A stretch of 64,000 nucleotides of DNA from Serripes groenlandicus (GCA_031761405.1 JASEVX010000010.1:12539918-12603917), one strand, 5' to 3'; shown: positions 38,001 to 46,268, counted from the first letter of the stretch. Numbers and translations: made by a program. Notes: generated from the sequence alone by a model not told the origin.

Positions 38001-41000
38001 TAGTGTAGAGTACTGATGTGTGATAATCTACAACACATGGGTAGGTGAACTGGCCGCCGCGATGTGATTGAAAAGTGTTGTAAACGGCATTAAACCGCAA
38101 TAAATCAATCAATCGATGAGTTTCCTACCAACCTGCTTCGCTTAAAGTTGGACGAAAGTGTTAACCCTTTCCCTCATATTACAATTCGGCAGCAGACGAC
38201 TTTGAACATATTTTGTCATAAAGTAGAAAATCTCTATAATTGAATGGATAACCTATGACTAAAAGTGGAAAACATTGTGGCAAAAGGAGAAATTGCACGT
38301 TTTGTGCAATTTCTTCCTTTGTCACTATGTTTTCAAAAAGCCGTCTGCTGCAGAGGCGTCAGATAGCGTCTATATGAGGGAAAGGGTTAACGTATAAAGT
38401 GATTTCTCCCCTTCCTGCTCTATTCTAAAGCCGTTTTCAACAAGTGTTCAGTAATATCACGGCGGCCAGTTCACCTACTCATATGTTTCCTGGTTTGCTT
38501 ACACCAGTACTCCACACAACATGCTTTCCAAGCAACTGGCTTCTTTTTCCACATAGACTGTTAGCCGATTCGTGAAAGACAAATGACGCTTGTCACAGTG
38601 GCACGTCGGAAATAATATTGGCCGAGCTGGGGTTCGAACTCACAACCCCTTGATTGACAGCTCGCGTCGCTACCGACCGAGCTACCGGAGATCGGTTTTT
38701 AAGCTTTGAACACATCTGTCGAAAATAATCGATACTTTGAATATGATTTTTTAATATTAGGATCCCATGAAAAAAGTAAATCATGCGAATGTTTTCCCAA
38801 TTAAAACAATGCACTTTTATACAAATCTCTTTCTGCGAATATGTAAAATTTTACCCTTGAGGGATGTGTTTAATATCCCCCACCTCCTCTTTCATTCGGA
38901 TACAAATTGTATTAATTTCTCCCCAGAAATACCCGGAATATATTTTCCACAGAAAAAAAATCATATAATATCTCCACGCGAAAACGATACCAAATTTACT
39001 TTCTTAGTTATTATTGCAAGTGCGAAAAGATACCTACTCTGGCATTTATTTATGCTAACGGATATAATTGGATACTGACCTACAGAAGTTTCTTGTTATG
39101 TGCATCTACATTGGTCATAACAGTGTTACGGCTGGGCTTTCGCAGACAACTGCTCAAATGTAAACTTCGTTCCACAGAAGTGGCTGCTTTAGCTTGATAC
39201 CGGGTATATTTATAACAATATATACAATGTACATATGTATAAAATAACACTATATATAGTTGTCCCATTGCCCTTCTGAAATACTGTCCAGTTTATATTA
39301 CTTCCACACAATTGATTACATTAGTGCGCAATTTTAGTTTTAACAAGTAAATGGATAGCGTATTCATTGTAGCTATCGAACAAAATAATTCGTACATTTT
39401 CGAATTTGCATTACAGTGACAGTAATTGTTTGCTCGATGCCGGAACTTTCTTTGATAAATCTGCATACGATTTACACAACAAGAAAAGGGCAGGAGAGAT
39501 ATACACCCCTGATCAGCAGTGTAAATTGCTACGAGGGCCAACGTCTGGACTCTGCAAACCATCGGTAAGCTCTCTGTCTGTCTGGCCGTCCGTCCGTCTG
39601 TCTTTATGTATGTGTATGCATCTTTCTCTCTGCGTGTCTCCTCTCCTTTTCTCTGCCGATCTGTCTGTGTCTGACTAAACTCGATATGTCTGTCTGTCAT
39701 TGTAAACATGAAATGCTGGACTTACATTTAGACGACAGATTCTCTGGACATTAAGCTAACTATAAAAATATAAAAACACAAACAAATCACGGTTCTGTTA
39801 TTGTCTGATTTCTTGCAATGAATTGTTTAATGTTTAAACATTGTGTCAGCAATGACTCCAGTAGTTGTTGGTTACTCAGTATTTCTGCTATACTGTCTAT
39901 GCGAACCTGTTTGAGAAAAAAATGCATTATGCACATTGTTTTTGTTATTCGCTTGTGGTAGAAATTTGCCATGACATTCTTAAACAATACATTTCAACTC
40001 AAAGACACTATTTTTAAGTTGAAGCTATGTACTAGTTTATGGATGAGCCGCCACCAACTTAATTGTTGTAGAAATGAACTGTAAAATGATGACGCTATGC
40101 GCTTCAAGAAAGCCGCTAGCCTGAAGATATATTTTTCTTTCTCTATTTTTCGTTACCCCCATCCATAGCTGGGTATAAGCACATTTTAGGCAGAGATGCT
40201 AGAAAAGCAGTTTCGCCGTAATTAATACTTCAGGATCAAAGTGCAAATAGTATTCAAACTTCCGACTCCTTCAAATAACCAGCTTTATGTCAATTAACGA
40301 CCAATCACAATGTTAACGTGATATATAAAAGGAAAACTATTTAGATGCTGTTTAGATGCTGTTCACATACATTTATCATGCTCAGTATTGGCGGAAGGAT
40401 CGGATGTCAAGTCTTGTTTTCGCTTTCCATCTTGGATAAATAAATAGCCCGCCGAAAAATAACCAAAATGTTGATTTGTTGTACAAAAGAATATAAGTTA
40501 CATCTATTGTTTATGGTGCTTAAAACGTATTAAAATAATTCTAAGTTGTGGAGAGTCCACGCATGGTTCTTTTTTTCGCATTACAATATACAAGGGGATC
40601 ACATCCTGCTTCTTAATGTAAACTTTCAAGGGATACATGTAGTTAACATACATAATTGATCTACTGTTGAAGATCAGTTTCATTTACTGTTACATTTATG
40701 CAGGCATTCAAACACATTGGAAATTATCATTCATTCAGCGGAGTAAAGCGATATCGACTTTCTTCTATGCAAGGCCTAACATCGGAGTAAACACACAAAC
40801 GTTATTGTCTAAAGTGTCCAAGTTATTGTCAATTAGGGTTGATACTTTCGCTCTCATTTTATATTTCCTGATTTGAAGATAGTTATGCTTTAAACCCGAA
40901 AGAAATTCAATAAACATTTCTATTAATTAAAAAATGTTTCTTTTTTTATTGTGATTTTTAAACGAAACAAAATTAACAGAAAAATGACCCTTATCATTTC

Positions 41001-41970
41001 TTGCACACCTTCACACACTCTTATACATGTTATCTTTGTTCTATCAACATCTTTGAATTGATTTAATGTGAACCCGACTTTCAGTACTTCTGAGTACTTT
41101 GATTTTACTTCTAGGACGCACTAGACGAGCAGATCTGTAGATTCCTAAACTGTAAAAACGGAGATTCATGTTCGGATGGCTACACCGCTGCTATTGGCAC
41201 ACCATGTGGAAAAGTCGCTGATAATAAGGTAGGGAATGTTACTTTTAATTGAGTGGCATGTGTTCCAATAATGTGGTAGAGTTCCGATAGCTCAGTCAAT
41301 AACGACAAGTGATGTCGATCAGTATTGGTAGGTTCAAATTTCGACTCGGACAACATTCTTTCTGAGCATTGACCAAAGTTATTACGAAATTTGGACAACA
41401 TTCTTTCTGAGCATTAACCAAAGTTATTACGACGTTGTCCTTCCACCACTAGGCTAAAAAGAGTCTGAGTTCGAAGGCAGTCAGCTGCCTATGAATAGTG
41501 TTCTTTAGAGTTTCTAATTTGTTTGTTTTGGCTTTGACGCTGCTTTCAACAGCTAAGGTCGTATCGCGGCGAACAGGAAATATGGTATTTGTCCTACAAC
41601 TTATATGTTCACCGAGATAAAACTTATATAAGTTATAAAACCATCTGCTAGAGTTCTAGAGTTGCATTGAATCTAAATGTTCTTACAGTAACAAGCAATG
41701 GTCAGACTGTGGCGTTCTGTGGAGTACAGGGGCGAGGAAGGTAACGCATTGATAGTTGAACTGGCAATTGCAATTCGAGCAATCAGTATGATGAAAGGTT
41801 TATAGAGTAACAATTATAGAACTGTTTTAAATGGTGATACCAAATAAATTCAAGCAATTTATGAACGTCATATTTCTTAAACATGTTTCTCTGTTTTCGA
41901 TACCAGTGGTGCTTGAAGGGCCTGTGTGTTAAGAAAAATACTGACGGCGGCGGTTCTGATGATGGCAATT

Positions 41971-42046
<76 letters not shown>

Positions 42047-45000
42047 CTCCGGCTCTGGCTCCGGCTCCGGCTCCGACTCCAATTCCGGCTCCGACTCCGG
42101 CTCCAATTCCGGCTCCGATTCCGGCTCCAATTCCGGCTCCGATTCCGGCTCCAATTCCGGCTCCGGTTCCGGCTCCAATTCCGGCTCCGATTCCGGCTCT
42201 ACTTCCGGCTCCGATTCCGGCTCCAATTCCGGCTCTACTTCCGGCTCTACTTCCGGCTCTACTTCCGGCTCCGATTCCGGCTCCAATTCCGGCTCCGATT
42301 CCGGCTCCAATTCCGGCTCCGATTCCGGCTCCGGTTCCGGCTCCAATTCCGGCTCCGATTCCGGCTCTACTTCCGGCTCCGATTCCGGCTCCGATTCCGG
42401 CTCCGATTCCGGCTCTACTTCTGGCTCCGATTCCGGCTCCAATTCCGGCTCCAATTCCGGCTCCGATTCCGGCTCCAATTCCGGCTCCGATTCCGGCTCC
42501 GACTCCGGCTCCAATTCCGGCTCCGATTCCGGCTCCGACTCCGGCTCCAATTCCGGCTCCGATTCCGGCTCCAATTCCGGCTCCAATTCCGGCTCCGATT
42601 CCGGCTCCAATTCCGGCTCCAACTCCGGCTCCGATTCCGGCTCCAATTCTGGCTCCGACTCCGGCTCCGATTCCGGCTCCGATTCCGGCTCCAATTCCGG
42701 CTCCAACTCCGGCTCCGATTCCGGCTCCAACTCCGGCTCCGATTCCGGTTCCAATTCTGGCTCCGACTCCGGCTCCAATTCTGGCTCCGACTCCGGCTCC
42801 AATTCCGGCTCCAATTCCGGCTCCGATTCCGGCTCCAACTCCGGCTCCGATTCCGGCTCCAATTCCGACTCCAATTCCGGCTCCAATTCCGGCTCCGACT
42901 TTGGCTCCGACTCCGGCTCCGACTCCGGCTCCGACTCCGGCTCCGACTCCGGCTCCGACTCCGGCTCCGACTCCGGCTCCGACTCCGGCTCCAATTCTGA
43001 CTCCGACTCCGGCTCCAATTCCGGCTCCGATTTCGATTCCGGCTCCGATTCTTCCAGTAATTCAGATGGTTCTGATATGGAACGAGGTAGTTCTAAGAAA
43101 GGAAAGACGAATATTAATGCTTTACCAACTGTCGAAAGATTCTACTATCAGTATTTCAGGGGTAAATGACATCGTTTATTTTGTTATCTATTACCCTTAT
43201 TGAATCGATGTTATTGATTCTGCAGCAGAACCCTTTTGCCAACATGGTGGTTGATAAATAGTAAAGCGATTTTTCTTAAATTCCCACTATTTAATGGGAC
43301 AATTTGGAATCGTCTGTGAACTCTCCTGTGTCAGATAGCATTACCGTCCTTACAAGTGGAGTAGCCTTGGCTACACATTGATCAATTAGGAGGGAACGAT
43401 GTGTACCAATTTTAGAATGCACGGATGTGCGGGCCTACCTTGGTATTCAAGGTTCGCAAATTTGATATCAAAGATATATTTTGTATTACAGCATGACTAA
43501 ATGTGTTTAGAGAAATATATAAATAAATGAATGTTTAATTATTGAAAACATTGTGACAAGTGGAGTAATTGCTCGTTTTGAGCAATTTCTCCGGTTGTTT
43601 CAATGTTTTCAAACGTCGTCTGCTGCAGAGGCGTCAGAAAGCGTCTGAATGTCGCAAAGGGTTAATTTATGGTAGCTGTAATACATGACTATATAAGACT
43701 GTGTTAAGGACGATGCAAATCGTTTAACTCTTTCCGCGCCAAAGGCAATATTGAGGATTTTGCAAACAATACTGATTCAGGCGAGTCAGCTCGTAACGAG
43801 CTGTCTCACCTGAAATCAGCATTGTTTGCTTTATACTCATCAAAATAGTCCCAAAACTTTTATTACATGATAAATGGAGACCCTTTCCCTCATATAGACG
43901 CTTTCTGACGCCTCTGCAGCAGACGGCTTTTTGAAAACATAGTGACAAAAGAAGAAATTGCACAAAACGTGCAATTTCTCCTTTTGCCACAATGTTTTCC
44001 ACTTTTCGTCATAGGTTATCCATTCAATTATGAAGATATTCTATGTTTTCAAAATATGTTCATGTGCTGCAGAATTGTCGTATGAGAGAAAGGGTTAAAC
44101 AATTCGGCGTTGAAAGAGTTAAGAAAGACCGCCTCGGTTGTGAAAGTGGTTTCAAAAATGGTGGTGATTATTTTTTCCCAGCTTACCTAAGAATCGTGGA
44201 GTTATTTTACCATTACGACTGACTCACCGGTGTCGGGATAAATATACCGGAAAGTACTTGTATCTTAAATTATTGGAAGTAGTGTGAAATGTTTTTTAGA
44301 GAAGCGTACAGTAGCTGGAATATAGATTTATGAATGGTATCTGTAATACATGGCGATATAAGACTGCATAAAGTACGGTGCAAATTGTCTAAGTAAGACT
44401 GCATCGCTGGGGTATTGGTCGAGCTTTCTCCTCGGGTTTGATCCCCGGCCATAAGTTTCAAAAACGGTAGTGATTAATTCTACCCTCCTTACCTAAGGAT
44501 TGTGGAGCTATTTTATCACTACGATTGACTCGTCGGTGGAATTTGTAAATTTTGGTATTAGAACTAGTGTTAAATACGAAACAAACAAACACAAATTGTA
44601 AAAATATGTAAAAGGGAATAGGGTTTTCGTTTTTTTCCAACTACAACATCTTTCGAAGCTCAATATTGAACTTAGAAACCAGCACGCAGAAATAAGTTAA
44701 CCCTTTCCAACTTGCAGACTCTTTTTTCTCCTTCTGTCACATTATTTTCAACTCATTTCAATAAACCCTTTATCGCGATTTTCTAAACATTTTTGCAACA
44801 TAATTTCTAGGTATGTTTTCTTCTTCAATTTTTTTTCCTCAAAGTTTGTGGTTAAGAGTTAACACAGATAAGAAAACCATGACATCGTCACCATGTTTAC
44901 TTCTCATCTTTCAGGAATTTGTGTGAACAAGAAGTCTACTGCTGAATGCAAACGTCACTTCGACAATCTATCCGTCGGTAACAGGTGCGAGAATGCCTAT

Positions 45001-45060
45001 CTCCTCGACGTATGCTGTGACTTCGTGAAGAAGACAATCCTTGAAAGCCGATGCGACTAA
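23051..45060 (+). CDS. Secreted ADAMTS-like M12B zinc metalloproteinase with Ser-Gly-rich linker, 15 exons, 1007 aa
   Basis: Exons: 23051-23099, 24924-25159, 25551-25640, 26201-26354, 27861-27943, 30099-30181, 32153-32246, 34083-34160, 35237-35394, 36365-36520, 37411-37590, 39417-39564, 41115-41228, 41907-43161, 44915-45060. All introns are GT/AG, and the sum is 3024 nt in one frame. Layout: signal peptide (1-17), prodomain (18-211) ending in RHKR, M12B catalytic domain (212 to about 450), and ADAMTS-type disintegrin-like Cys-rich domain (about 454-550). A Ser-Gly/Asp/Asn repeat (about 563-928) and a Cys-rich C-terminus (961-1007) follow. Zinc ligands H389, H393, H399 and catalytic E390 are all present, so it should be active. 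Such enzymes cleave extracellular matrix or precursor proteins. No thrombospondin repeats or transmembrane segment are seen, so it is ADAMTS-like but not a classical ADAMTS. Substrate unknown. Confidence 0.9.
23206..23402. mobile_element. MITE family B copy (intron 1)
   Basis: Begins aaccatttccctcttacaga, contains the near-palindrome gagaaattgtccattatgag and ends with gtcgtttgctgca and aggaaatgttta. The family has ends of the form aaccctttcccTcat and atgagggaaagggttaa around a central hairpin (gagaaattgctc.....gagcaatttctc). Confidence 0.7.
23700..24245. repeat. Interspersed repeat with gagcggtgctct motif, two neighbouring copies
   Basis: The phrase gagcggtgctctgtaac (23739) recurs as gagcggtgctctagtaaaat (24124), each followed by taacac(g/gt)... 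and a tttacagaagttc-type end. Related copies are at 35805-35945 and 50110-50250. Type unknown; no coding frame. Confidence 0.5.
24525..24552. repeat. Poly-C tract in intron 1
   Basis: A run of 28 or so C residues. Its exact length is likely unreliable. Confidence 0.9.
25700..25862 (+). repeat. SINE family 2 body (intron 3), headless
   Basis: Runs from ggtggtcgtcaaccttcagt through gtataacgactgacttgatg to gttgaaagcggcattaagca; the tRNA-like head is missing. Confidence 0.65.
26429..26636. mobile_element. MITE family B copy (intron 4)
   Basis: Both ends present (accctttccctcatacaac; tatgagggaaagggtta), with the central gaaattgctcattgtgatta hairpin. First of four copies crowded into introns 4 and 5. 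Confidence 0.85.
27009..27274. mobile_element. MITE family A copy (intron 4)
   Basis: Left gagccactaagttttcacga, right ggttttctcgtggaatggcc; internal cgcgcaggctaacacggaca and tcggcccggattagcctgca parts match other copies, in inverted order relative to 11368. Confidence 0.85.
27357..27524. mobile_element. MITE family B copy (intron 4), short
   Basis: Ends aaccctttcccacatgcaaa and tatataaatgggaaagggtt. The centre is shortened, leaving ttcattatatgcaatttcac. Confidence 0.8.
27596..27823. mobile_element. MITE family B copy (intron 4), 37 bp before exon 5
   Basis: Ends aaccctttccctcatacggc and tttatgagggaaatggttaa. It lies just upstream of the exon 5 acceptor, very close to 38161 in sequence. Confidence 0.85.
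28175..28372 (+). repeat. SINE family 1 body (intron 5), headless
   Basis: Contains gtggaaagacagccagttgt, tgagtggagtactggtgtga and gaactggccgccgtgatatg, ending in gaaaacggcgttaaaccaca. The tRNA-like head is missing. Confidence 0.75.
28964..29155. mobile_element. MITE family B copy (intron 5), diverged
   Basis: Left aaccctttcccaataaatct, right gcgtcggtatgtagaaggtt. The centre has lost most of its palindrome. A half copy sits next to it at 28771-28895. Confidence 0.6.
29814..30030. mobile_element. MITE family B copy (intron 5), 69 bp before exon 6
   Basis: Left taaccctttctcacatacaa, central gagaaattgctcgttatgag, right tctttaagtggaaaaaatgg. A truncated left half of another copy is at 29424-29565. 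Confidence 0.75.
30494..31339. repeat. 28-bp minisatellite, about 30 copies (intron 6)
   Basis: Unit gtatgagagacagggttaaa + cacgtaat. Variants are mainly ggtc/ggtt and a few single changes. The array begins exactly where a decayed MITE family B copy (about 30370-30515) reaches its right end. Confidence 0.96.
31376..31602. mobile_element. MITE family B copy (intron 6)
   Basis: Left aatcctttccctcatacgac, central gaaattgctcgttttgagca, right tatatgagggaacgggttta. It follows the 28-bp array by 40 bp. Confidence 0.85.
31847..32040 (+). repeat. SINE family 2 copy (intron 6), head partly kept
   Basis: Head remnant gcgggctcgatactcgaccg, then ttgtagctatggggttccct, gcattacgactgactcgctg and gtagtactggtaacttaccc, ending in gcggcgtaaaataac and a caaa tail. 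Confidence 0.75.
33181..33545. repeat. Two decayed MITE family B copies (intron 7)
   Basis: The first (33181-33300) keeps gggtaatcctttccttga and a broken gagaaattgctt centre. The second (about 33363-33545) keeps gctttcccacatgcaacaaa, atgagaaattgcaaat and tcgtttgctgaagagg. Confidence 0.6.
33657..33796. mobile_element. Foldback element (intron 7)
   Basis: Arms of about 58 bp pair across a 24-bp loop. Left includes ttttgagtgatatatcggat and ttatatcacgatttgaagtt; right includes ggactccgaattgtgatata and cgatccgttatatgactcaa. Roughly four of five positions pair. Confidence 0.8.
34595..34840. mobile_element. MITE family A copy (intron 8)
   Basis: Left gagccgttccacaagaaaac, right gttttctcgtggaacggttc. 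Internal cagatcagcctgcgaagtcc and gcctgcgtggcatgcttagg match the family. The right half has a small deletion (gtttcgggtccacaaagttg). Confidence 0.85.
35805..35960. repeat. Interspersed repeat, gcggtgctc family (intron 9)
   Basis: agcggtgctccgtgtggatc ... cataacacttatt ... tactgttttacagaagtttc, the same order as at 24124-24240 and 50115-50220. Confidence 0.5.
36902..37091. repeat. 39-bp minisatellite, 5 copies (intron 10)
   Basis: Unit tctccatctcgtcgatgtgt + atgggttatctcccctgct; the third unit is 3 bp shorter. Frames across it on both strands are artefacts; the exon 10 donor is at 36521 and the exon 11 acceptor at 37410. Confidence 0.95.
37124..37351. mobile_element. MITE family B copy (intron 10)
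   Basis: Left taaccctttcccacaaacat, central gagaaattgctcacaacgag, right gtacgtgagaaagagttaat. It is in opposite orientation to the copy at 38161, with gcctctgcag-like sequence on the left. Confidence 0.8.
37818..38105 (+). repeat. SINE family 1 (intron 11)
   Basis: Head gataaagcagtcggtagcga and gtgaattcgaagtcgagctc (B box damaged), body cagccagttgcttggaaata and gaactggccgccgcgatgtg, end aaacggcattaaaccgc with an aatc tail. Confidence 0.8.
38161..38390. mobile_element. MITE family B copy (intron 11), best preserved
   Basis: Left ttaaccctttccctcatatt and right atatgagggaaagggttaac are almost perfect inverted repeats. The subterminal gcagcagacgactttgaaca pairs with gccgtctgctgcagagg, and the centre is gagaaattgcacgttttgtg. 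Confidence 0.9.
38428..38690 (-). repeat. SINE family 1, reverse (intron 11)
   Basis: 3' end aagccgttttcaacaagtgt at 38428; B box read as gggttcgaactcacaacccc; A box as gctaccgaccgagctaccgg near 38690. It is inverted relative to the copy at 37818, so an intron transcript could pair with itself. Confidence 0.85.
39417..41228 (+). other. Metalloproteinase exons 12-13: ADAMTS-type disintegrin-like/Cys-rich domain
   Basis: Exon 12 (39417-39564) reads SNCLLD-like, then [14 protein letters not shown] and SGLC; exon 13 (41115-41228) reads [11 protein letters not shown], then [14 protein letters not shown]. The domain finishes at the start of exon 14 with WCLKGLCV. The order 'G..Y..D.QC...C...C..L.C...A..GT.CG...WC..G.C' is the ADAMTS disintegrin-like domain. 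A thrombospondin type 1 repeat would normally follow. Confidence 0.8.
39565..41114 (+). other. Intron 12, no further gene
   Basis: Starts with gtaagctctctgtctgtctg, a TCTG/CCGT microsatellite-like run to about 39700. The rest is AT-rich with no element I can define. Confidence 0.5.
41279..41600 (+). repeat. Degraded SINE family 1 (intron 13)
   Basis: Head ttccgatagctcagtcaata and ggttcaaatttcgactcgga. An internal piece (acaacattctttctgagcat) is duplicated at 41349 and 41395. The end is lost near ctgctttcaacagctaaggt. Confidence 0.55.
41907..43161 (+). other. Metalloproteinase exon 14: Ser-Gly/Asp/Asn low-complexity exon
   Basis: This 1255-nt exon starts [20 protein letters not shown], then runs for about 366 residues of (G-S-X-S) with X mostly Asp or Asn, sometimes Thr or Gly. 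It ends with a basic, non-repetitive stretch ([12 protein letters not shown], ...VERFYYQYF). The donor is at 43162 in phase 1. Without splicing the frame would stop six bases later, so the donor choice matters; the phase match to exon 15 supports it. The PAPA-type and EPESEP-type frames on the other frames and strand are shadows. Confidence 0.85.
41969..43070. repeat. 12-bp coding minisatellite inside exon 14
   Basis: Repeats of ggctccgattcc and ggctccaattcc, with ggctctacttcc variants. A 5' block of six-base ggctct/ggctcc units (41969-42075) codes for pure Gly-Ser. Period 6/12 keeps the frame and lacks stops in several frames. Confidence 0.97.
43540..43665. mobile_element. MITE family B, right part (intron 14)
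   Basis: Centre ggagtaattgctcgttttga and right end gtcgtctgctgcagaggcgt ... gcaaagggttaa. The left end is missing. Confidence 0.75.
43724..44121. mobile_element. MITE family C copy interrupted by a MITE family B (intron 14)
   Basis: Left end taactctttccgcgccaaag, internal palindrome gtcagctcgtaacgagctg, right end aattcggcgttgaaagagtt. A full MITE B occupies 43879-44098 within it. Intact C copies at 54091 and 59286 lack this insertion. Confidence 0.85.
43879..44098. mobile_element. MITE family B copy nested in MITE C (intron 14)
   Basis: Ends accctttccctcatatagac and cgtatgagagaaagggttaa; centre gaagaaattgcacaaaacgt. Confidence 0.85.
44152..44580 (+). repeat. Two SINE family 2 copies in tandem (intron 14)
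   Basis: Copy one (44152-44280) has ggtggtgattattttttccc and accattacgactgactcacc. Copy two (44400-44580) keeps a head (ggtattggtcgagctttctc, cgggtttgatccccggccat) and the same body (ttacctaaggattgtggagc). The stretch tggagaa-free flanks atacatg.c.atataagactg (43683 and 44347) is also repeated. Confidence 0.6.
44699..44865. repeat. Decayed MITE family B (intron 14)
   Basis: Left ttaaccctttccaacttgca, right gtggttaagagttaac; only the ends are convincing. It ends 50 bp before the exon 15 acceptor. Confidence 0.5.
44915..45060 (+). other. Metalloproteinase exon 15: C-terminal PLAC-like Cys module
   Basis: Encodes [15 protein letters not shown], then [16 protein letters not shown] and the terminal ESRCD. 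Six cysteines with a CC pair are spaced like the PLAC domain that ends several ADAMTS and related matrix proteins. Similarity is by pattern only. The stop is at 45058-45060. Confidence 0.6.
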
Positions 45061-45312
45061 ACCTGCTTAAATCGAAGGCTAACTCGCACGGACTGACCCA
45101 ATGACCTCCAAACTGTCCACGCTTTTAGAAATCCAGTCTTTAATTCGCCCAATTTAACTTATACGCGATATTAGCCAACATGCCTACATTTTCGATTCCT
45201 GCTATGCACACAATTTATCAATATTTGCGTACAATAGATCAAGATCAACCTGCATATTTCTACAATCTAACCCTGGATTACATTGATCGGAATAATTTAT
45301 CAATTCTTAAAA

Positions 45313-45318
45313 AATAAA
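45313..45318 (+). terminator. Candidate polyadenylation signal of the metalloproteinase gene
   Basis: AATAAA about 250 bp after the stop codon. A second AATAAA lies at 45539-45544. Either could be used. Confidence 0.45.
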
Positions 45319-45590
45319 AACCCAAAATATGTTTTATATATATTTTAAGATCTCATTAATTTCAAAGATGGTTGTACAAGTTGCAGCAATTAAGCAGATA
45401 ATTCGGTAAACATTCGTCAGTTCAAAGAAGGTGTTAGACAGCTGATAACCTTACATAGGATTATATTATGTTACCTAAATTTTTTTTTTTTAAAAGTTTG
45501 ATAAAACATTTATTTATGATCCATGTAAATATAGTTATAATAAATGCTATATATTTGCATTACAAATAAGAGTTTGTCTTTTTATTAATT

Positions 45591-46211
45591 GAGCCGTCCC
45601 ACGAGAAAACAAACATTGTCGACTCTACATAAAGTATCGACCCGCATCAGCCTAATCATGCAGGCTTATCCGGATAGACACTTTTCGCCTGCTGTGGATT
45701 TTCTTTTTCAGGAATCATCCGGCTGTAGCTTTTCCGGGGACTCATAACAGAAAATACAAAAATACACGGAAACCATGGAAAAACCATGGAAAAAAACAAG
45801 GAATTCAATGTGAAAATGCGGAAATGCTGGAAATGTGTCCAAATACTCCGGGGTCCCGGAACCATTCCAGCATGTCCATGGAACCGTTCCGGGGTGTCCA
45901 TGGAACTTTTCCGGGGTTTCCATGAAACTTTTCCGGGTTGTCCATGGAATTTCCGGGTTTTCCACATAAATGTCCTGGAATTTCCATGGAAAGTGTCAGA
46001 TTATCCCTATAAAGTTGTCCGAATACTCCGGGGATTTTCCATGGAATTTGGTAAGTCTCCCCGGAAAAGCTACAGCCGGGTATTCCTCTATACCTATATC
46101 CACCTGAGGCGGAATGTGTCGGCCTGGATCAGTCTGAGCGAACTGCGCAGGGTGATCATGGTCGATATGTTACGCAGATGCCATAATATAGTTTATTTCA
46201 CGGGACGGCTC
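45591..46211. mobile_element. MITE family A copy carrying a nested TIR element
   Basis: Outer ends gagccgtcccacgagaaaac and tttcacgggacggctc. The usual ~260-bp family A sequence is interrupted at 45719 by a 361-bp element and resumes at 46080 with tattcctctatacctatatc. Confidence 0.85.
45719..46079. mobile_element. Nested TIR element with 22-bp perfect inverted ends
   Basis: Left end begins CCGGCTGTAGCTTTTCCGGG and the right end is its exact reverse complement. The interior is built of variants of tccatggaa and ttccggggt in both orientations, so all frames show Trp/Pro/Gly/Phe-rich pseudo-ORFs (45656-46223). No transposase. Confidence 0.85.
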
Positions 46212-46268
46212 TTGCATACCTAGTGAACCCGTGGAAACTCGAAAGGGAGTGATCAACGTGGTGGAGGT

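Noticed and set aside
41926..43203. 425-aa Ala/Pro/Ile frame and the 411-aa reverse Glu/Pro/Ser frame over exon 14
   Set aside because: They are shadows of the 12-bp repeat. The Ser-Gly frame alone joins to splice sites and Cys domains on both sides in the right phases.
45656..46223. Frames rich in Trp, Pro, Phe, Gly (collagen-like impression)
   Set aside because: They lie wholly within the nested TIR element built from tccatggaa/ttccgggg modules, and are open in several frames at once.
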